Source: Chlamydiia bacterium (GTDB lineage: Bacteria > Chlamydiota > Chlamydiia > Chlamydiales > Simkaniaceae). From it: a stretch of 15,333 nucleotides of DNA. Each line of letters begins with the position of its first letter. Positions within the stretch are counted from its first letter, which is position 1. The translations under genes and the position numbers were made by a program. The stretch covers positions 1 through 15,333 of the forward strand of contig JAGROF010000123.1 in assembly GCA_020440405.1 (NCBI GenBank), read 5' to 3'. This document shows positions 1 to 7,237 of the stretch, one piece after another. Under the pieces are notes generated by a model, which searched no databases, was not told the origin of the DNA, and worked only from the letters and a program-made list of their open reading frames with translations.

Positions 1-5
1 AAATC

Positions 6-27
6 CTTTAATACTGGATAGGTTCGT
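6..27. repeat. End of a dispersed repeat (GATAGGTTC motif)
   Basis: A 22-base stretch beginning CTTTAATA and ending GGATAGGTTCGT matches 18 of 22 positions of the right end of the palindromic element before aroB (9842-9863), and it resembles the sequence at the clpB start (2204-2226). No gene starts here: what follows is AT-rich and non-coding. Its inverted partner would lie upstream of the window, so this is probably the right end of an element cut by the window edge. That is inference; the sequence match is direct. Confidence 0.5.
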
Positions 28-109
28 TCAAAATATGCTACCTTAAAATTATAGCTAAATTAGTTTATTTTGATTATGCCGAAAAAGCCGACAAGCTTAA
101 ATATTTTTG

Positions 110-190
110 AACCACCTAGAGCACAGAGGACACAGAGGTGTTTTTTACCCCTTTTTCTCTGCGATCTCTGTGCTCTCCGTGGTTTTTTTT
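110..190 (+). terminator. Long hairpin plus T-run; intergenic palindrome or terminator
   Basis: The arms 110-137 (AACCACCTAGAGCACAGAGG...) and 157-184 (...CTGTGCTCTCCGTGGTT) pair as an imperfect 28-bp inverted repeat around a 19-base loop. A run of eight T follows at 183-190. On the plus strand this has the form of a Rho-independent terminator for a gene left of the window. The arm sequence (CACAGAG repeated, ending in GTGG) also resembles an intergenic palindrome that I recall from many unrelated bacteria, so it may be a repeat that happens to work as a terminator. The remainder of 1-228 shows no credible gene. Confidence 0.55.
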
Positions 191-228
191 ATTTGCAAAA
201 CACTAAATAAAGAGACATTCATAGCTAT

Positions 229-1788
229 ATGAGAATCGTATGGATTTTTCTACTGCCCTTTATGTGCGCTCTAGGTGGGATATCAGAGGCGCATTTAGAT
301 ACATTGTATCGGAGTTTGGATCCACAGTCGATTGCGCAGCTCTTTGCATTTTACCACTTATACCCCGAATCCAAGCAAGGGAAACATGCCTTATCGAATG
401 CTTGGGAATTGATGCACAAACATCGGAAGGAGCGCCGTTTTCTAGAGGGAGAATTGGTCCTTCCTGCGATGGACATCGATGGCGTCATTGCCTTTGTCAA
501 TAAACAGCCTCATGAAAATGACATTAAGCTTACCATCGATCAACTCGAATCGATCGAAGCGGTGTCTGATCATTTAGCCAACCGGAGTCTCAAAGGACAT
601 CAAGTCTGGAAAATTGAGGAACTGCTTTCCCTTCCTCCCGAAGAGATTGACCTATCGCGCGCTCTCCTTCTCTATCAATTCGAAGAAGATCCTCTCAAGG
701 TGCGACAATATGAAGCTTCGCTTGATCTCATCGCTCTACAAATCCTTGCCCGTCTTTCTTTAGGAGCTAGTGATGAAGAAAAAGTCCGCGCCATTAGCCA
801 TTTTATTTTCCATGAAAAACGGTTCCGTTTTCCTCCTCACTCCATCTACGCCAAAGATATCGATACCTATACCTTTCTATCATCCGTTTTAGACAGTCGT
901 TTAGGAGTGTGTCTGGGAGTTTCAATCCTTTACTTAGCCATTGCAGAACGGCTGGATGTCCCTTTGGAAATCATCACCCCTCCTGGACACATTTATATCC
1001 GCTATAAAGACCAAAACATCGAAACCACAGCGCGAGGCATTCACCTTCCCAACCGCACCTATTTAGGGATCAATACCCGAAAACTCCAAGAGCGCAATAA
1101 AAAGCAAGTGATTGGACTCGCCTTTATTAACCAAGCCTCTGTTGCCTGGCATAAAGGGGATCATGAAACCGCTGTTGAGCTCTATGAAAAGGCCCTTCCT
1201 TACCTTCCTGAAGACCCTCTTCTCAAAATGCTCCTAGGCTATAACTATCTTTTCATCGGAAAAGAAGCTGAAGGGAAAAAACTCCTCTCAGAAATTCAAG
1301 ATATTCCCTTCGACCATGCGGTGTCTAAAGAGACCACTCCCAAAGATTTTCTAGAAGGAAAAGTCGATGCTAAAGGAATCCAAGCCCTCTTTGTCCATGT
1401 CGATGAAACGCGAGAATCGATCCTTGAAAAACAAAAACAAATCGAAGGCGTTCTAGAAAAATACCCCGAGTTTCGCGATGGAATTCTCCAACTTGCCATC
1501 ACCCACCTTCAATTGGGGCGAAATGGCGAAGCTCTAGATGCTCTCACTCGCTACCACCGCCTCGACCCCACCTCTCCTATGGTCGAATACTACCTGAGCA
1601 TTGTCTCCCACAGTCGCTTCCTCTACAAAGAAGCCTGGCAGCACCTCCAAAATGCCGAGGCCCTTACTGCTCAGCGAAACCACTCCCCCTACTGCCTCAA
1701 AGGACTCCGCCATGCTCTCCGTGTTCTCTACCCGGACCCCTCTTGCCAATTTCCTGATAATGGGGTAGAAAGGAAAAAAACAGGATAG
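229..1788 (+). CDS. Secreted transglutaminase-like (SirB1-type) protein with TPR repeats
   Basis: The 519-residue protein opens with a hydrophobic segment (residues 1-21, ending GGISEA) that looks like a signal peptide. Residues about 170-270 resemble the SirB1/transglutaminase-like 'core2' family: RLGVCLGVSILYLAIAERL carries Cys228, PPGHIYIRY carries His254, and Glu265 (in IETT) sits where an Asp is usual. Around 295-355 and 415-480 there are TPR-like helical pairs (AWHKGDHETAVELYEKAL; LQLGRNGEALDALTRY). Family members are often thought to be proteolytically or enzymatically inactive; the substrate is unknown. The gene lies four bases before the next start, so the two are probably co-transcribed. 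No good Shine-Dalgarno precedes ATG229; the start is supported mainly by the signal peptide. The fold is likely, the role is not known. Confidence 0.8.
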   Translation: MRIVWIFLLPFMCALGGISEAHLDTLYRSLDPQSIAQLFAFYHLYPESKQGKHALSNAWELMHKHRKERRFLEGELVLPAMDIDGVIAFVNKQPHENDIKLTIDQLESIEAVSDHLANRSLKGHQVWKIEELLSLPPEEIDLSRALLLYQFEEDPLKVRQYEASLDLIALQILARLSLGASDEEKVRAISHFIFHEKRFRFPPHSIYAKDIDTYTFLSSVLDSRLGVCLGVSILYLAIAERLDVPLEIITPPGHIYIRYKDQNIETTARGIHLPNRTYLGINTRKLQERNKKQVIGLAFINQASVAWHKGDHETAVELYEKALPYLPEDPLLKMLLGYNYLFIGKEAEGKKLLSEIQDIPFDHAVSKETTPKDFLEGKVDAKGIQALFVHVDETRESILEKQKQIEGVLEKYPEFRDGILQLAITHLQLGRNGEALDALTRYHRLDPTSPMVEYYLSIVSHSRFLYKEAWQHLQNAEALTAQRNHSPYCLKGLRHALRVLYPDPSCQFPDNGVERKKTG

Positions 1789-1792
1789 GCCT

Positions 1793-2137
1793 ATGCTCAT
1801 TGTTGGAATCACTCTTTCTTTACTCGCAACTGCTCCAGGGATGAAACTCGAAGAAGTCATTGCTCATGAAAACATGCAGCAGGGACAACAACTAACGATT
1901 GATGAAAACCTGCATGGTGGAAAAATCTTAGTGCTGAGTGATGGCTCGACATGGGAAGTGGCTCCGCAAAGCCTTCCCATTTCTCAATCTTGGATTTTTC
2001 CTTCTCCTTTAAAAGTCGAGAAGAGTAAAAATCCTGCTTATCCTTACAAAATCATCATTATTCAAACCAATACATCAATTCTTGTCCGCCAAATTGCCCC
2101 GTATAAGACGGGTGGTTTAGACATCCAAAGCTCTTGA
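1793..2137 (+). CDS. Small secreted or periplasmic hypothetical protein
   Basis: The 114-residue product begins with a short hydrophobic segment (MLIVGITLSLLATAPG), compatible with a signal peptide or anchor. A probable beta-rich domain follows, with LSDGSTWEVAP and a later YPYKIIIIQTNTSILVRQI. The pattern 'DGS.WEV.P ... YP..I' reminds me of small conserved hypothetical proteins in chlamydiae, but I cannot name a family. An AGGA lies 7 bases before the ATG, within the 3' end of the preceding gene, and only four bases separate the two genes, so they form an operon. A later in-frame ATG at 1841 would remove the hydrophobic start and has no better ribosome site. Function is unknown. Confidence 0.75.
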   Translation: MLIVGITLSLLATAPGMKLEEVIAHENMQQGQQLTIDENLHGGKILVLSDGSTWEVAPQSLPISQSWIFPSPLKVEKSKNPAYPYKIIIIQTNTSILVRQIAPYKTGGLDIQSS

Positions 2138-2162
2138 CAAAACCACTTTTTTAAACGATAAT
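2134..2162 (+). promoter_or_regulatory. Predicted major sigma-factor promoter of clpB
   Basis: A perfect -35 box TTGACA (2134-2139) is followed after exactly 17 bases by GATAAT (2157-2162), five of six matches to the -10 consensus. The -35 box overlaps the TGA stop of the preceding gene (2135-2137). The predicted transcript would start near 2169, giving a leader of about 55 bases before ATG2225, with AGGA at 2214-2217 as ribosome site. A second TATAAT lies at 2187-2192 without a clear -35. I saw no HrcA/CIRCE inverted repeat, so heat control through HrcA is not indicated. Confidence 0.65.
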
Positions 2163-2203
2163 AAAAGCGCGATGGAAATGAACCATTATAATTTGCATAC
2201 ACC

Positions 2204-2226
2204 CTCTAATATCAGGATAGGTTCAT
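2204..2226 (+). repeat. GATAGGTTC repeat motif at the clpB start
   Basis: The sequence from CTCTAATAT to GGATAGGTTCAT matches the end of the element at 9842-9863 with about 20 of 23 positions, counting one gap, and it likewise ends on the A and T of a start codon. A partial inverted counterpart (ATGAACC) occurs 25 bases upstream at 2179-2185. It could be a worn copy of the same element, or a shared -10/ribosome-site module (TAATAT plus AGGA). Confidence 0.45.
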
Positions 2227-4816
2227 GCAATTTACCGATTCAGTAACACAAGCGCTTTCAGCTGCGGTTCAAGAGGCGGAAAGGCGGCAAAACACAGAGG
2301 TGACAGAGTCCCATGTGCTTTTGGCTTTCTTTCAAGATCCTTCAGGATATTTCCATACCTTATGCCAGGCATTGGGGTTAGATCCCGCCCCACTTTTAAT
2401 AGACCTCGAAAAAAAAATCGGGCAGATTGCTTCTTATGCAGAAGGGAAGACGCAACCTAAACTCAGTGCGGCACTCAATCAAGATGTCTATGCAGCCCAC
2501 GCTCTGATGAAAAAGTGGAAGGACACTTATATCAGCTCCGATCACTTTTTTTATGTTTTTTGGAATCAAGGCGATGATCCCTTTAAACATTGGGCTCAAA
2601 AATCGGGGCTGTCCCTTAAACAGATCGAAGAAAAAATCCAAGAAATCCGGGGAGGAAAAACAATGGACTCTGCATCAGGTGAAGAAACACTTCAAGTCTT
2701 AGAAAAGTATTGCAAAAACCTCACTAGCCTTGCCAAAGAAGGAAAACTTGATCCTGTGATTGGGCGGGATGAGGAAATTCGCCGTACCGTTCAGGTTCTT
2801 TCTCGAAGAACCAAAAACAATCCTCTTTTGATTGGGGATCCTGGAGTGGGAAAAACAGCAATTGCTGAAGGACTCGCCCACCGCATTATTCAAGAAGATG
2901 TCCCCGATTCCCTTAAAGGAAAAGAGCTGTTTGCTCTTGATATGGGAAGTTTGATTGCTGGAACAAAGTTCCGAGGAGAGTTTGAAGAACGCTTAAAGGG
3001 TATTCTCAAAGAAGTTGAAAGCAGTGATGGACACTATCTCCTCTTTATCGATGAAGTCCATACCCTTGTCGGTGCCGGAGCAACAGATGGAGCCATGGAT
3101 GCTGCCAATCTTTTAAAACCCGCACTGGCTCGAGGCACCCTGCATTGTATTGGTGCCACAACCCTTGCCGAATACCAAAAATATATCGAAAAAGACGCTG
3201 CCTTAGAGCGCCGCTTCCAACCCGTCTTAGTTACAGAGCCTTCTCTTGAAGATGCAATGACAATTCTAAGAGGCCTGAAGGAAAAATATGAAAACTTTCA
3301 TGGGGTGCGGATCACCGAAGATGCTCTTCATGCCGCTGTGATTTTGTCCCACCGTTATATCAGTGATAGGCACCTCCCCGATAAAGCGATCGACCTTATC
3401 GACGAAGCCGCTTCAATGATCCGCATGCAAATTGGGTCACGCCCCCTGCCGATCGATTCCAAACAACGGGAGCTCAGCAACCTCATTGTCAAGCAAGAAG
3501 CGCTCAAACGGGAAAAAAGCTCCAAACCAGAGCTTGAAAAACTTCAGAAAGAAATCGCTGAGGTTAAAGAAGAACTCAATATTCTCAACGAGCGCTGGAA
3601 TCGGGAGAAAAAGAGTCTCGAAAGCCTCAATGAGAAAAAGGGAAAACTCGAACAACTCCGCTTTCAAGAAGAAGAAGCCGAACGCAGCGCTGACTTTAAC
3701 AAAGTTGCTGAAATTCGCTATAGTGCTCTTCCCGCCCTTGAAAAAGAGATCCAAAGGGAAGAAGAACGTTTAAAACATCAAGAGCACCGTCTCCTTCAAG
3801 AAGAAGTCGATGAAAAATTGATTGCCGAAATCGTGGCGAAATGGACAGGAATCCCTGTGAATAAAATGTTAGAGGGAGAGGCTGAGCGTCTTCTCACCCT
3901 TGAAACCACTTTAGAAAAACGGGTGGTCGGGCAAGACCTTGCTGTCTCTGCTGTGAGTGAAGCGATCCGTCGTTCCCGCGCCGGCCTCAGCGACCCCAAT
4001 CGTCCGATGGGAGCCTTTCTCTTTGTAGGACCAACAGGCGTCGGAAAAACCGAACTATGTAAAGCACTTGCTGTCGAACTCTTTAACCAAGAAGAGGCAA
4101 TGATCCGCCTTGACATGTCAGAATACATGGAAAAGCATAGCGTTGCGAAACTCATCGGCTCCCCTCCAGGGTATGTAGGGTATGACGAAGGGGGACAGCT
4201 TACCGAAGCGATCCGCCGCCGTCCCTATTCTGTCATTCTCCTTGACGAAGTCGAAAAAGCGCATACCGATGTCTTCAATATCCTCCTCCAAATCTTTGAC
4301 GACGGACGGATCACCGATAGTAAAGGACGCGTTGTCAATTGTAAGCATGCTCTCTTTATTATGACTTCCAACTTAGGAAGCGCAGAACTTCTCGCACACA
4401 AAGGAGAACTGTCAAAAGAAACCGTTCTAGCTATCGTCGATCCGATTATCAAAGCCCACTTCCGTCCCGAATTTGTGAATCGTCTTGACGAGATCCTCCC
4501 TTTCCTTCCCCTGCAAGAAAAAGACATGGAAAAAATTGTACTGATTCAGCTTCACCACATTCAAAAACGCCTTCTCGATAAAGAGATCTCCCTCTCCTGG
4601 ACTGGCGATGTCCTTACCCACCTTGCTAAAGAAGGCTACGACCCCACCTTTGGTGCCCGCCCCCTCAAGCGCTTAATCCAACACACTGTTGTTAACGTGC
4701 TTTCTAATGCCATTCTTAAAGGGGAAATCAACAACGGAGAAGACATTGAGCTCCGTTTTGTTGAAAACACTTTGGTGTACCAGAAGCTAGAACATGAAAA
4801 GCAGCCCGCTTCCTAA
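2225..4816 (+). CDS. clpB: ClpB chaperone, ATP-dependent protein disaggregase
   Basis: Hexameric AAA+ machine in the cytoplasm that, with DnaK/DnaJ/GrpE, pulls polypeptides out of aggregates. The 863-residue length is normal for ClpB. Domain order is visible: N-terminal Clp_N repeats (about 1-145); first ATPase with Walker A GDPGVGKT (204-211) and Walker B LLFIDE (Asp276, Glu277); the long coiled-coil middle domain that separates ClpB from ClpA/ClpC (about 415-530, rich in Lys/Glu); second ATPase with GPTGVGKT (602-609), LLDEVEKAH (Asp674, Glu675) and sensor-2 GAR (810-812). The pore loop GYVGYDEGG is present. AGGA at 2214-2217 fits ATG2225. Its stop overlaps that of the convergent membrane-protein gene by four bases. 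Assignment is firm. Confidence 0.97.
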   Translation: MQFTDSVTQALSAAVQEAERRQNTEVTESHVLLAFFQDPSGYFHTLCQALGLDPAPLLIDLEKKIGQIASYAEGKTQPKLSAALNQDVYAAHALMKKWKDTYISSDHFFYVFWNQGDDPFKHWAQKSGLSLKQIEEKIQEIRGGKTMDSASGEETLQVLEKYCKNLTSLAKEGKLDPVIGRDEEIRRTVQVLSRRTKNNPLLIGDPGVGKTAIAEGLAHRIIQEDVPDSLKGKELFALDMGSLIAGTKFRGEFEERLKGILKEVESSDGHYLLFIDEVHTLVGAGATDGAMDAANLLKPALARGTLHCIGATTLAEYQKYIEKDAALERRFQPVLVTEPSLEDAMTILRGLKEKYENFHGVRITEDALHAAVILSHRYISDRHLPDKAIDLIDEAASMIRMQIGSRPLPIDSKQRELSNLIVKQEALKREKSSKPELEKLQKEIAEVKEELNILNERWNREKKSLESLNEKKGKLEQLRFQEEEAERSADFNKVAEIRYSALPALEKEIQREEERLKHQEHRLLQEEVDEKLIAEIVAKWTGIPVNKMLEGEAERLLTLETTLEKRVVGQDLAVSAVSEAIRRSRAGLSDPNRPMGAFLFVGPTGVGKTELCKALAVELFNQEEAMIRLDMSEYMEKHSVAKLIGSPPGYVGYDEGGQLTEAIRRRPYSVILLDEVEKAHTDVFNILLQIFDDGRITDSKGRVVNCKHALFIMTSNLGSAELLAHKGELSKETVLAIVDPIIKAHFRPEFVNRLDEILPFLPLQEKDMEKIVLIQLHHIQKRLLDKEISLSWTGDVLTHLAKEGYDPTFGARPLKRLIQHTVVNVLSNAILKGEINNGEDIELRFVENTLVYQKLEHEKQPAS

Positions 4817-5283
4817 GAAGGTTCAGGAGTTGGGTTGAAAAACTCTTGGAATTGATCTTGGAGGACAGAGGGAACCACTTCCTGAATCCCTTTTTTATCG
4901 TACATAAGGAAATAGCTGCAGGCGATCATCGTGCCCAGAGCAGGGCTAAATAACGAAACGATGAGCGCAATGGCGCAAATAGCAGACCGCTTGAGGTTAA
5001 GATATCGGCGCGCCAGGAAGGATTTTAACTTATAGATTTTAAAGGCTGTCAGCAGATTGAGAGGAAGGGAAAAAAATAAGAGGAAGAAGGTCAAGATTCC
5101 CCAAGCAATGTCTGCAATGAGAAGCATAAAGAAGAAGAGACGCGCAGCAATCATCGCAAAAAGATGTCCTTTCTCATCAGGAGTTTGATCTTTGAGGGTA
5201 AGATCAGAGATATGCGTAGAGAGATTTGAATCCCCAATTTCCTTTTGTCTTTCTACATGTTCAAAAATGTCGTAGATCGGCAT
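4813..5283 (-). CDS. Small membrane protein, possible inclusion-membrane (Inc) protein
   Basis: The 156-residue protein has a polar N-terminus (1-40), a long hydrophobic stretch that could form a hairpin (41-81, AARLFFFMLLIADIAWGILT...), a basic loop (82-99, KIYKLKSFLARRYLNLKR), a second hydrophobic block (100-128) and a polar tail ending PTPEPS. Two bilobed hydrophobic regions with cytosol-facing ends are the hallmark of chlamydial Inc proteins, but this topology alone does not prove it. The start is five bases after the sthA stop, with AGAGG (complement of 5292-5296) eight bases before the ATG, so it is the second gene of an sthA operon. The function is not recognised. Confidence 0.75.
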   Translation of the reverse strand: MPIYDIFEHVERQKEIGDSNLSTHISDLTLKDQTPDEKGHLFAMIAARLFFFMLLIADIAWGILTFFLLFFSLPLNLLTAFKIYKLKSFLARRYLNLKRSAICAIALIVSLFSPALGTMIACSYFLMYDKKGIQEVVPSVLQDQFQEFFNPTPEPS

Positions 5284-5288
5284 GGAAT

Positions 5289-6689
5289 TTACCTCTTATG
5301 CTTCACTTTATTAAACCCATTCAACGCCGCGATCCGATACCCTTCTGCATAGGTCGGATAATTAAACACCTGATCGATAAAATAATCGATACGCGCATTG
5401 TATGTCATTGCCACTTGGCCAATATGAATCACCTCTGTGGCATCACGCCCAATGATATGAATCCCTAGAATTTCTAGGGTATCCGCATGAAACAGGATTT
5501 TAAACATTCCTGGGTCATTTCCAGCAATAGTATTTTTCGCAATCTCGTAATAATAGGCCCGTCCAACTTCATAACGGAAGCCTAAATTCTTCAATTGCTC
5601 CTCTGTATATCCGCACGAAGAAATTTCAGGAATCGTATAAATTCCGATCGGATAAAATGTTGGAAAGTGATGCGTTTCAGCCCCAAAAGCATGGCGCGCT
5701 GCCAAACGTCCTTGCTCCATACTTGTTGAGGCAAGGGAAGGTCCTCCAATGACATCTCCTACCGCATAGATATTGGGAACAATCGTTTGGAAAAGCGCAT
5801 TCACTGGAATATATCCTTTGCTATCCACAGTGATCCCAACATTCTCAATATGGAGATGGTCGACATTGGCCACCCGTCCTAAAGCATATAAAAGCATCTC
5901 AGCTTTTAAAACCGTACCATCATTGAACCTTACTTCCACACCATCTTGATGACGGATAATCTCCTCAAATTCCCGGTTGCCCATAAACTTGAGACCAATT
6001 TTACTAAGTGCCGACTGCAGGTGTTGCCCAATCTCTTTATCGAGATAGGGAAGCATCTGTTCTTTCTTATCAACAACAATGACCTCTGTTCCAAGGGCCG
6101 CAAAAAAGCTCGCATACTCTGATCCAATAATTCCCCCTCCCAATACAATCATCCGCTTTGGCACATGATCAATCGAAAGGAGGCGGGTCGAATCCAGGAC
6201 CATCTCCTTGTCAAACGGTACATTTTTGGGATTACGGGGCTTTGACCCCGTGGCAAGTAGGATCCGCTCCCCTGTGACAATATGGGTGAGATGTTTCTGC
6301 TCATCTAAAACAGCAATTTGGTGGTGATTTTCAAAATGGGCAGTCCCTTGAATCAGTTTAATTTCATTTTTTTCGAATTGGCGGTTAAGCTGACGAATTT
6401 GCTCTTCTGTGACCTGATTCAAACAATAGTTAAGATCGTTGATCGAAATATCATGCGCTTGAACATCTTGCTTGGAATAGTAGCTTTTCTTATGAAAGTC
6501 GGTCAGATTTAGAATCGCTTCGCGCAAAGACTTTGAGGGAATCGTTCCAGAATGCAAACAACCCCCCCCGGGATTAGGATATTTTTCAATCATCACGACT
6601 GACTTTCCTAATTTTGCCGCCTGGATTGCTGCCTTTTGTCCAGCAGGTCCTGATCCTATCACCACTAAGTCTGCATAGAGTTCTTCCAT
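5289..6689 (-). CDS. sthA: Soluble pyridine nucleotide transhydrogenase (Si-specific, NAD(P)+)
   Basis: FAD flavoprotein that transfers reducing equivalents between NADPH and NAD+ in the cytoplasm. At 466 residues it has the size and order of E. coli SthA: FAD-binding VVIGSGPAGQ (9-18), GGGCLHSGTIPSK (41-53), NAD-binding GGGIIGSEYASFF, FAD-binding YAVGDVIGGPSLAS, and C-terminal FNYPTYAEGYRIAALNG. Lipoamide dehydrogenases have CxxxxC; here Cys44 is followed by Thr49 in place of the second Cys, and the C-terminal His-Glu pair is absent. Both are as in SthA, and this rules out a disulphide-based Lpd. There is no clear Shine-Dalgarno before the ATG. It is followed at five bases by the small membrane-protein gene. 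Confidence 0.9.
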   Translation of the reverse strand: MEELYADLVVIGSGPAGQKAAIQAAKLGKSVVMIEKYPNPGGGCLHSGTIPSKSLREAILNLTDFHKKSYYSKQDVQAHDISINDLNYCLNQVTEEQIRQLNRQFEKNEIKLIQGTAHFENHHQIAVLDEQKHLTHIVTGERILLATGSKPRNPKNVPFDKEMVLDSTRLLSIDHVPKRMIVLGGGIIGSEYASFFAALGTEVIVVDKKEQMLPYLDKEIGQHLQSALSKIGLKFMGNREFEEIIRHQDGVEVRFNDGTVLKAEMLLYALGRVANVDHLHIENVGITVDSKGYIPVNALFQTIVPNIYAVGDVIGGPSLASTSMEQGRLAARHAFGAETHHFPTFYPIGIYTIPEISSCGYTEEQLKNLGFRYEVGRAYYYEIAKNTIAGNDPGMFKILFHADTLEILGIHIIGRDATEVIHIGQVAMTYNARIDYFIDQVFNYPTYAEGYRIAALNGFNKVKHKR

Positions 6690-6697
6690 AAAAACTT

Positions 6698-6726
6698 TTT
6701 TAAGCGATTGGCAGATTTCTTTTCAA
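6698..6726 (-). promoter_or_regulatory. Possible sthA promoter across the mobile-element junction
   Basis: Reading the minus strand, TTGAAA (complement of 6721-6726, five of six to the -35 consensus) is followed after 17 bases by TTAAAA (complement of 6698-6703, a weak -10). The -35 lies mainly in the direct repeat TTTCA flanking the miniature element and takes its first base from the element. The -10 ends eight bases before the ATG, which would give an almost leaderless mRNA, in keeping with the missing ribosome site. The -10 is poor, so confidence is low. Confidence 0.3.
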
Positions 6727-6890
6727 CTCACCTTACGCACGACTAGTGAGAAGAGAAATTTGTTATTTTGATTTCCAGTGGGTTATAAAAAGCGCAAACC
6801 TATTCGTGAATAGGGTGAGCATTTTTTAATACGCTGGGGATCAAAAGAATATGTTTATCTTCCACTATGTGTGCGTAAGGTGAGTTTTCA
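6721..6890. mobile_element. MITE-like palindromic element with TIRs and 5-bp target duplication
   Basis: Terminal inverted repeats are perfect over 15 bases: ACTCACCTTACGCAC at 6726-6740 and GTGCGTAAGGTGAGT at 6871-6885. The direct repeat TTTCA flanks them exactly at 6721-6725 and 6886-6890, the mark of a transposition event. The pairing continues inward, imperfectly, for nearly the whole 160 bases, through GAAGAGAAA/TTTATCTTC and CCAG/CTGG, to a central hairpin CCTATTC-GT-GAATAGG (about 6807-6822), so the element could fold into one long stem. No transposase ORF is present, so it would need one supplied from elsewhere. It fills most of the spacer between the divergent genes sthA and rpmB. 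The parent insertion sequence is not recognised. Confidence 0.85.
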
Positions 6891-6905
6891 ATTATAGAGA
6901 GGCTC

Positions 6906-6935
6906 TTGAGCAAAATTCCTTCTCTATGTTAATCT
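6906..6935 (+). promoter_or_regulatory. Possible rpmB promoter
   Basis: Between the miniature element and rpmB, TTGAGC (6906-6911, -35-like) and an extended -10 TGTTAATCT (TGN at 6927-6929, hexamer 6930-6935) are 18 bases apart. The -10 matches only three of six consensus bases and relies on the TG extension. A good ribosome site (AAGGA, six bases before ATG6962) follows. This is the best candidate in a short spacer, not a firm call. Confidence 0.3.
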
Positions 6936-6961
6936 ACTCAAAAATAAATAAAGGATGACAC

Positions 6962-7237
6962 ATGGCCAAAAGATGTCAGGTAACCGGGAAAAAGCCCGGC
7001 CGTGGAAAGAGTTATTCCATTCGAGGGATTTCAAAAAAGAAAAAAGGGATTGGACTGAACGTTACAGGAACAGTCAAGCGCCGTTTTCTTCCCAATCTTG
7101 TGAAAAAACGTTTTTGGTTTTCTGAAGAAAATCGCTTTATCACCCTAAAGCTCTCGACTAGTGCTATGCGCACGATTGACCGCCGCGGGTTAGAAGCTGT
7201 TGTGCGTGAAATGCGTGCAAAAGGGCAAAAAATATAG
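6962..7237 (+). CDS. rpmB: 50S ribosomal protein L28
   Basis: Large-subunit ribosomal protein, 91 residues, highly basic. The N-terminal [15 protein letters not shown] and the following [19 protein letters not shown] and VKRRFLPN segments are characteristic of L28, and especially of the chlamydial form as I recall it; [11 protein letters not shown] near the C-terminus matches the family's last helix. Only one cysteine (Cys5) is present, so this is not the zinc-binding CxxC version. AAGGA lies six bases before the ATG. The 3' end overlaps the start of the following phospholipase-D-family gene, which suggests co-transcription. Assignment is firm. Confidence 0.96.
   Translation: MAKRCQVTGKKPGRGKSYSIRGISKKKKGIGLNVTGTVKRRFLPNLVKKRFWFSEENRFITLKLSTSAMRTIDRRGLEAVVREMRAKGQKI

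Noticed and set aside
2138..2224. CIRCE/HrcA heat-shock operator before clpB
   Set aside because: No TTAGCACTC-N9-GAGTGCTAA-like inverted repeat was found; only a normal promoter and the GATAGGTTC motif.
3432..4527. Overlapping ORFs of 60-119 codons inside clpB on both strands
   Set aside because: They are composition shadows of a fully conserved ClpB frame and show low-complexity translations without recognisable features.
5289..6689. Lipoamide dehydrogenase (lpd) or mercuric/glutathione reductase
   Set aside because: The CxxxxC redox pair is broken (Cys44, Thr49) and the C-terminal His-Glu is missing; the overall motifs follow E. coli SthA.
6725..6886. Small RNA gene or intrinsic terminator in the sthA-rpmB spacer
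   Set aside because: The fold is explained by a transposon-like palindrome with TIRs and a target duplication; neither end has a T-run on the correct strand.
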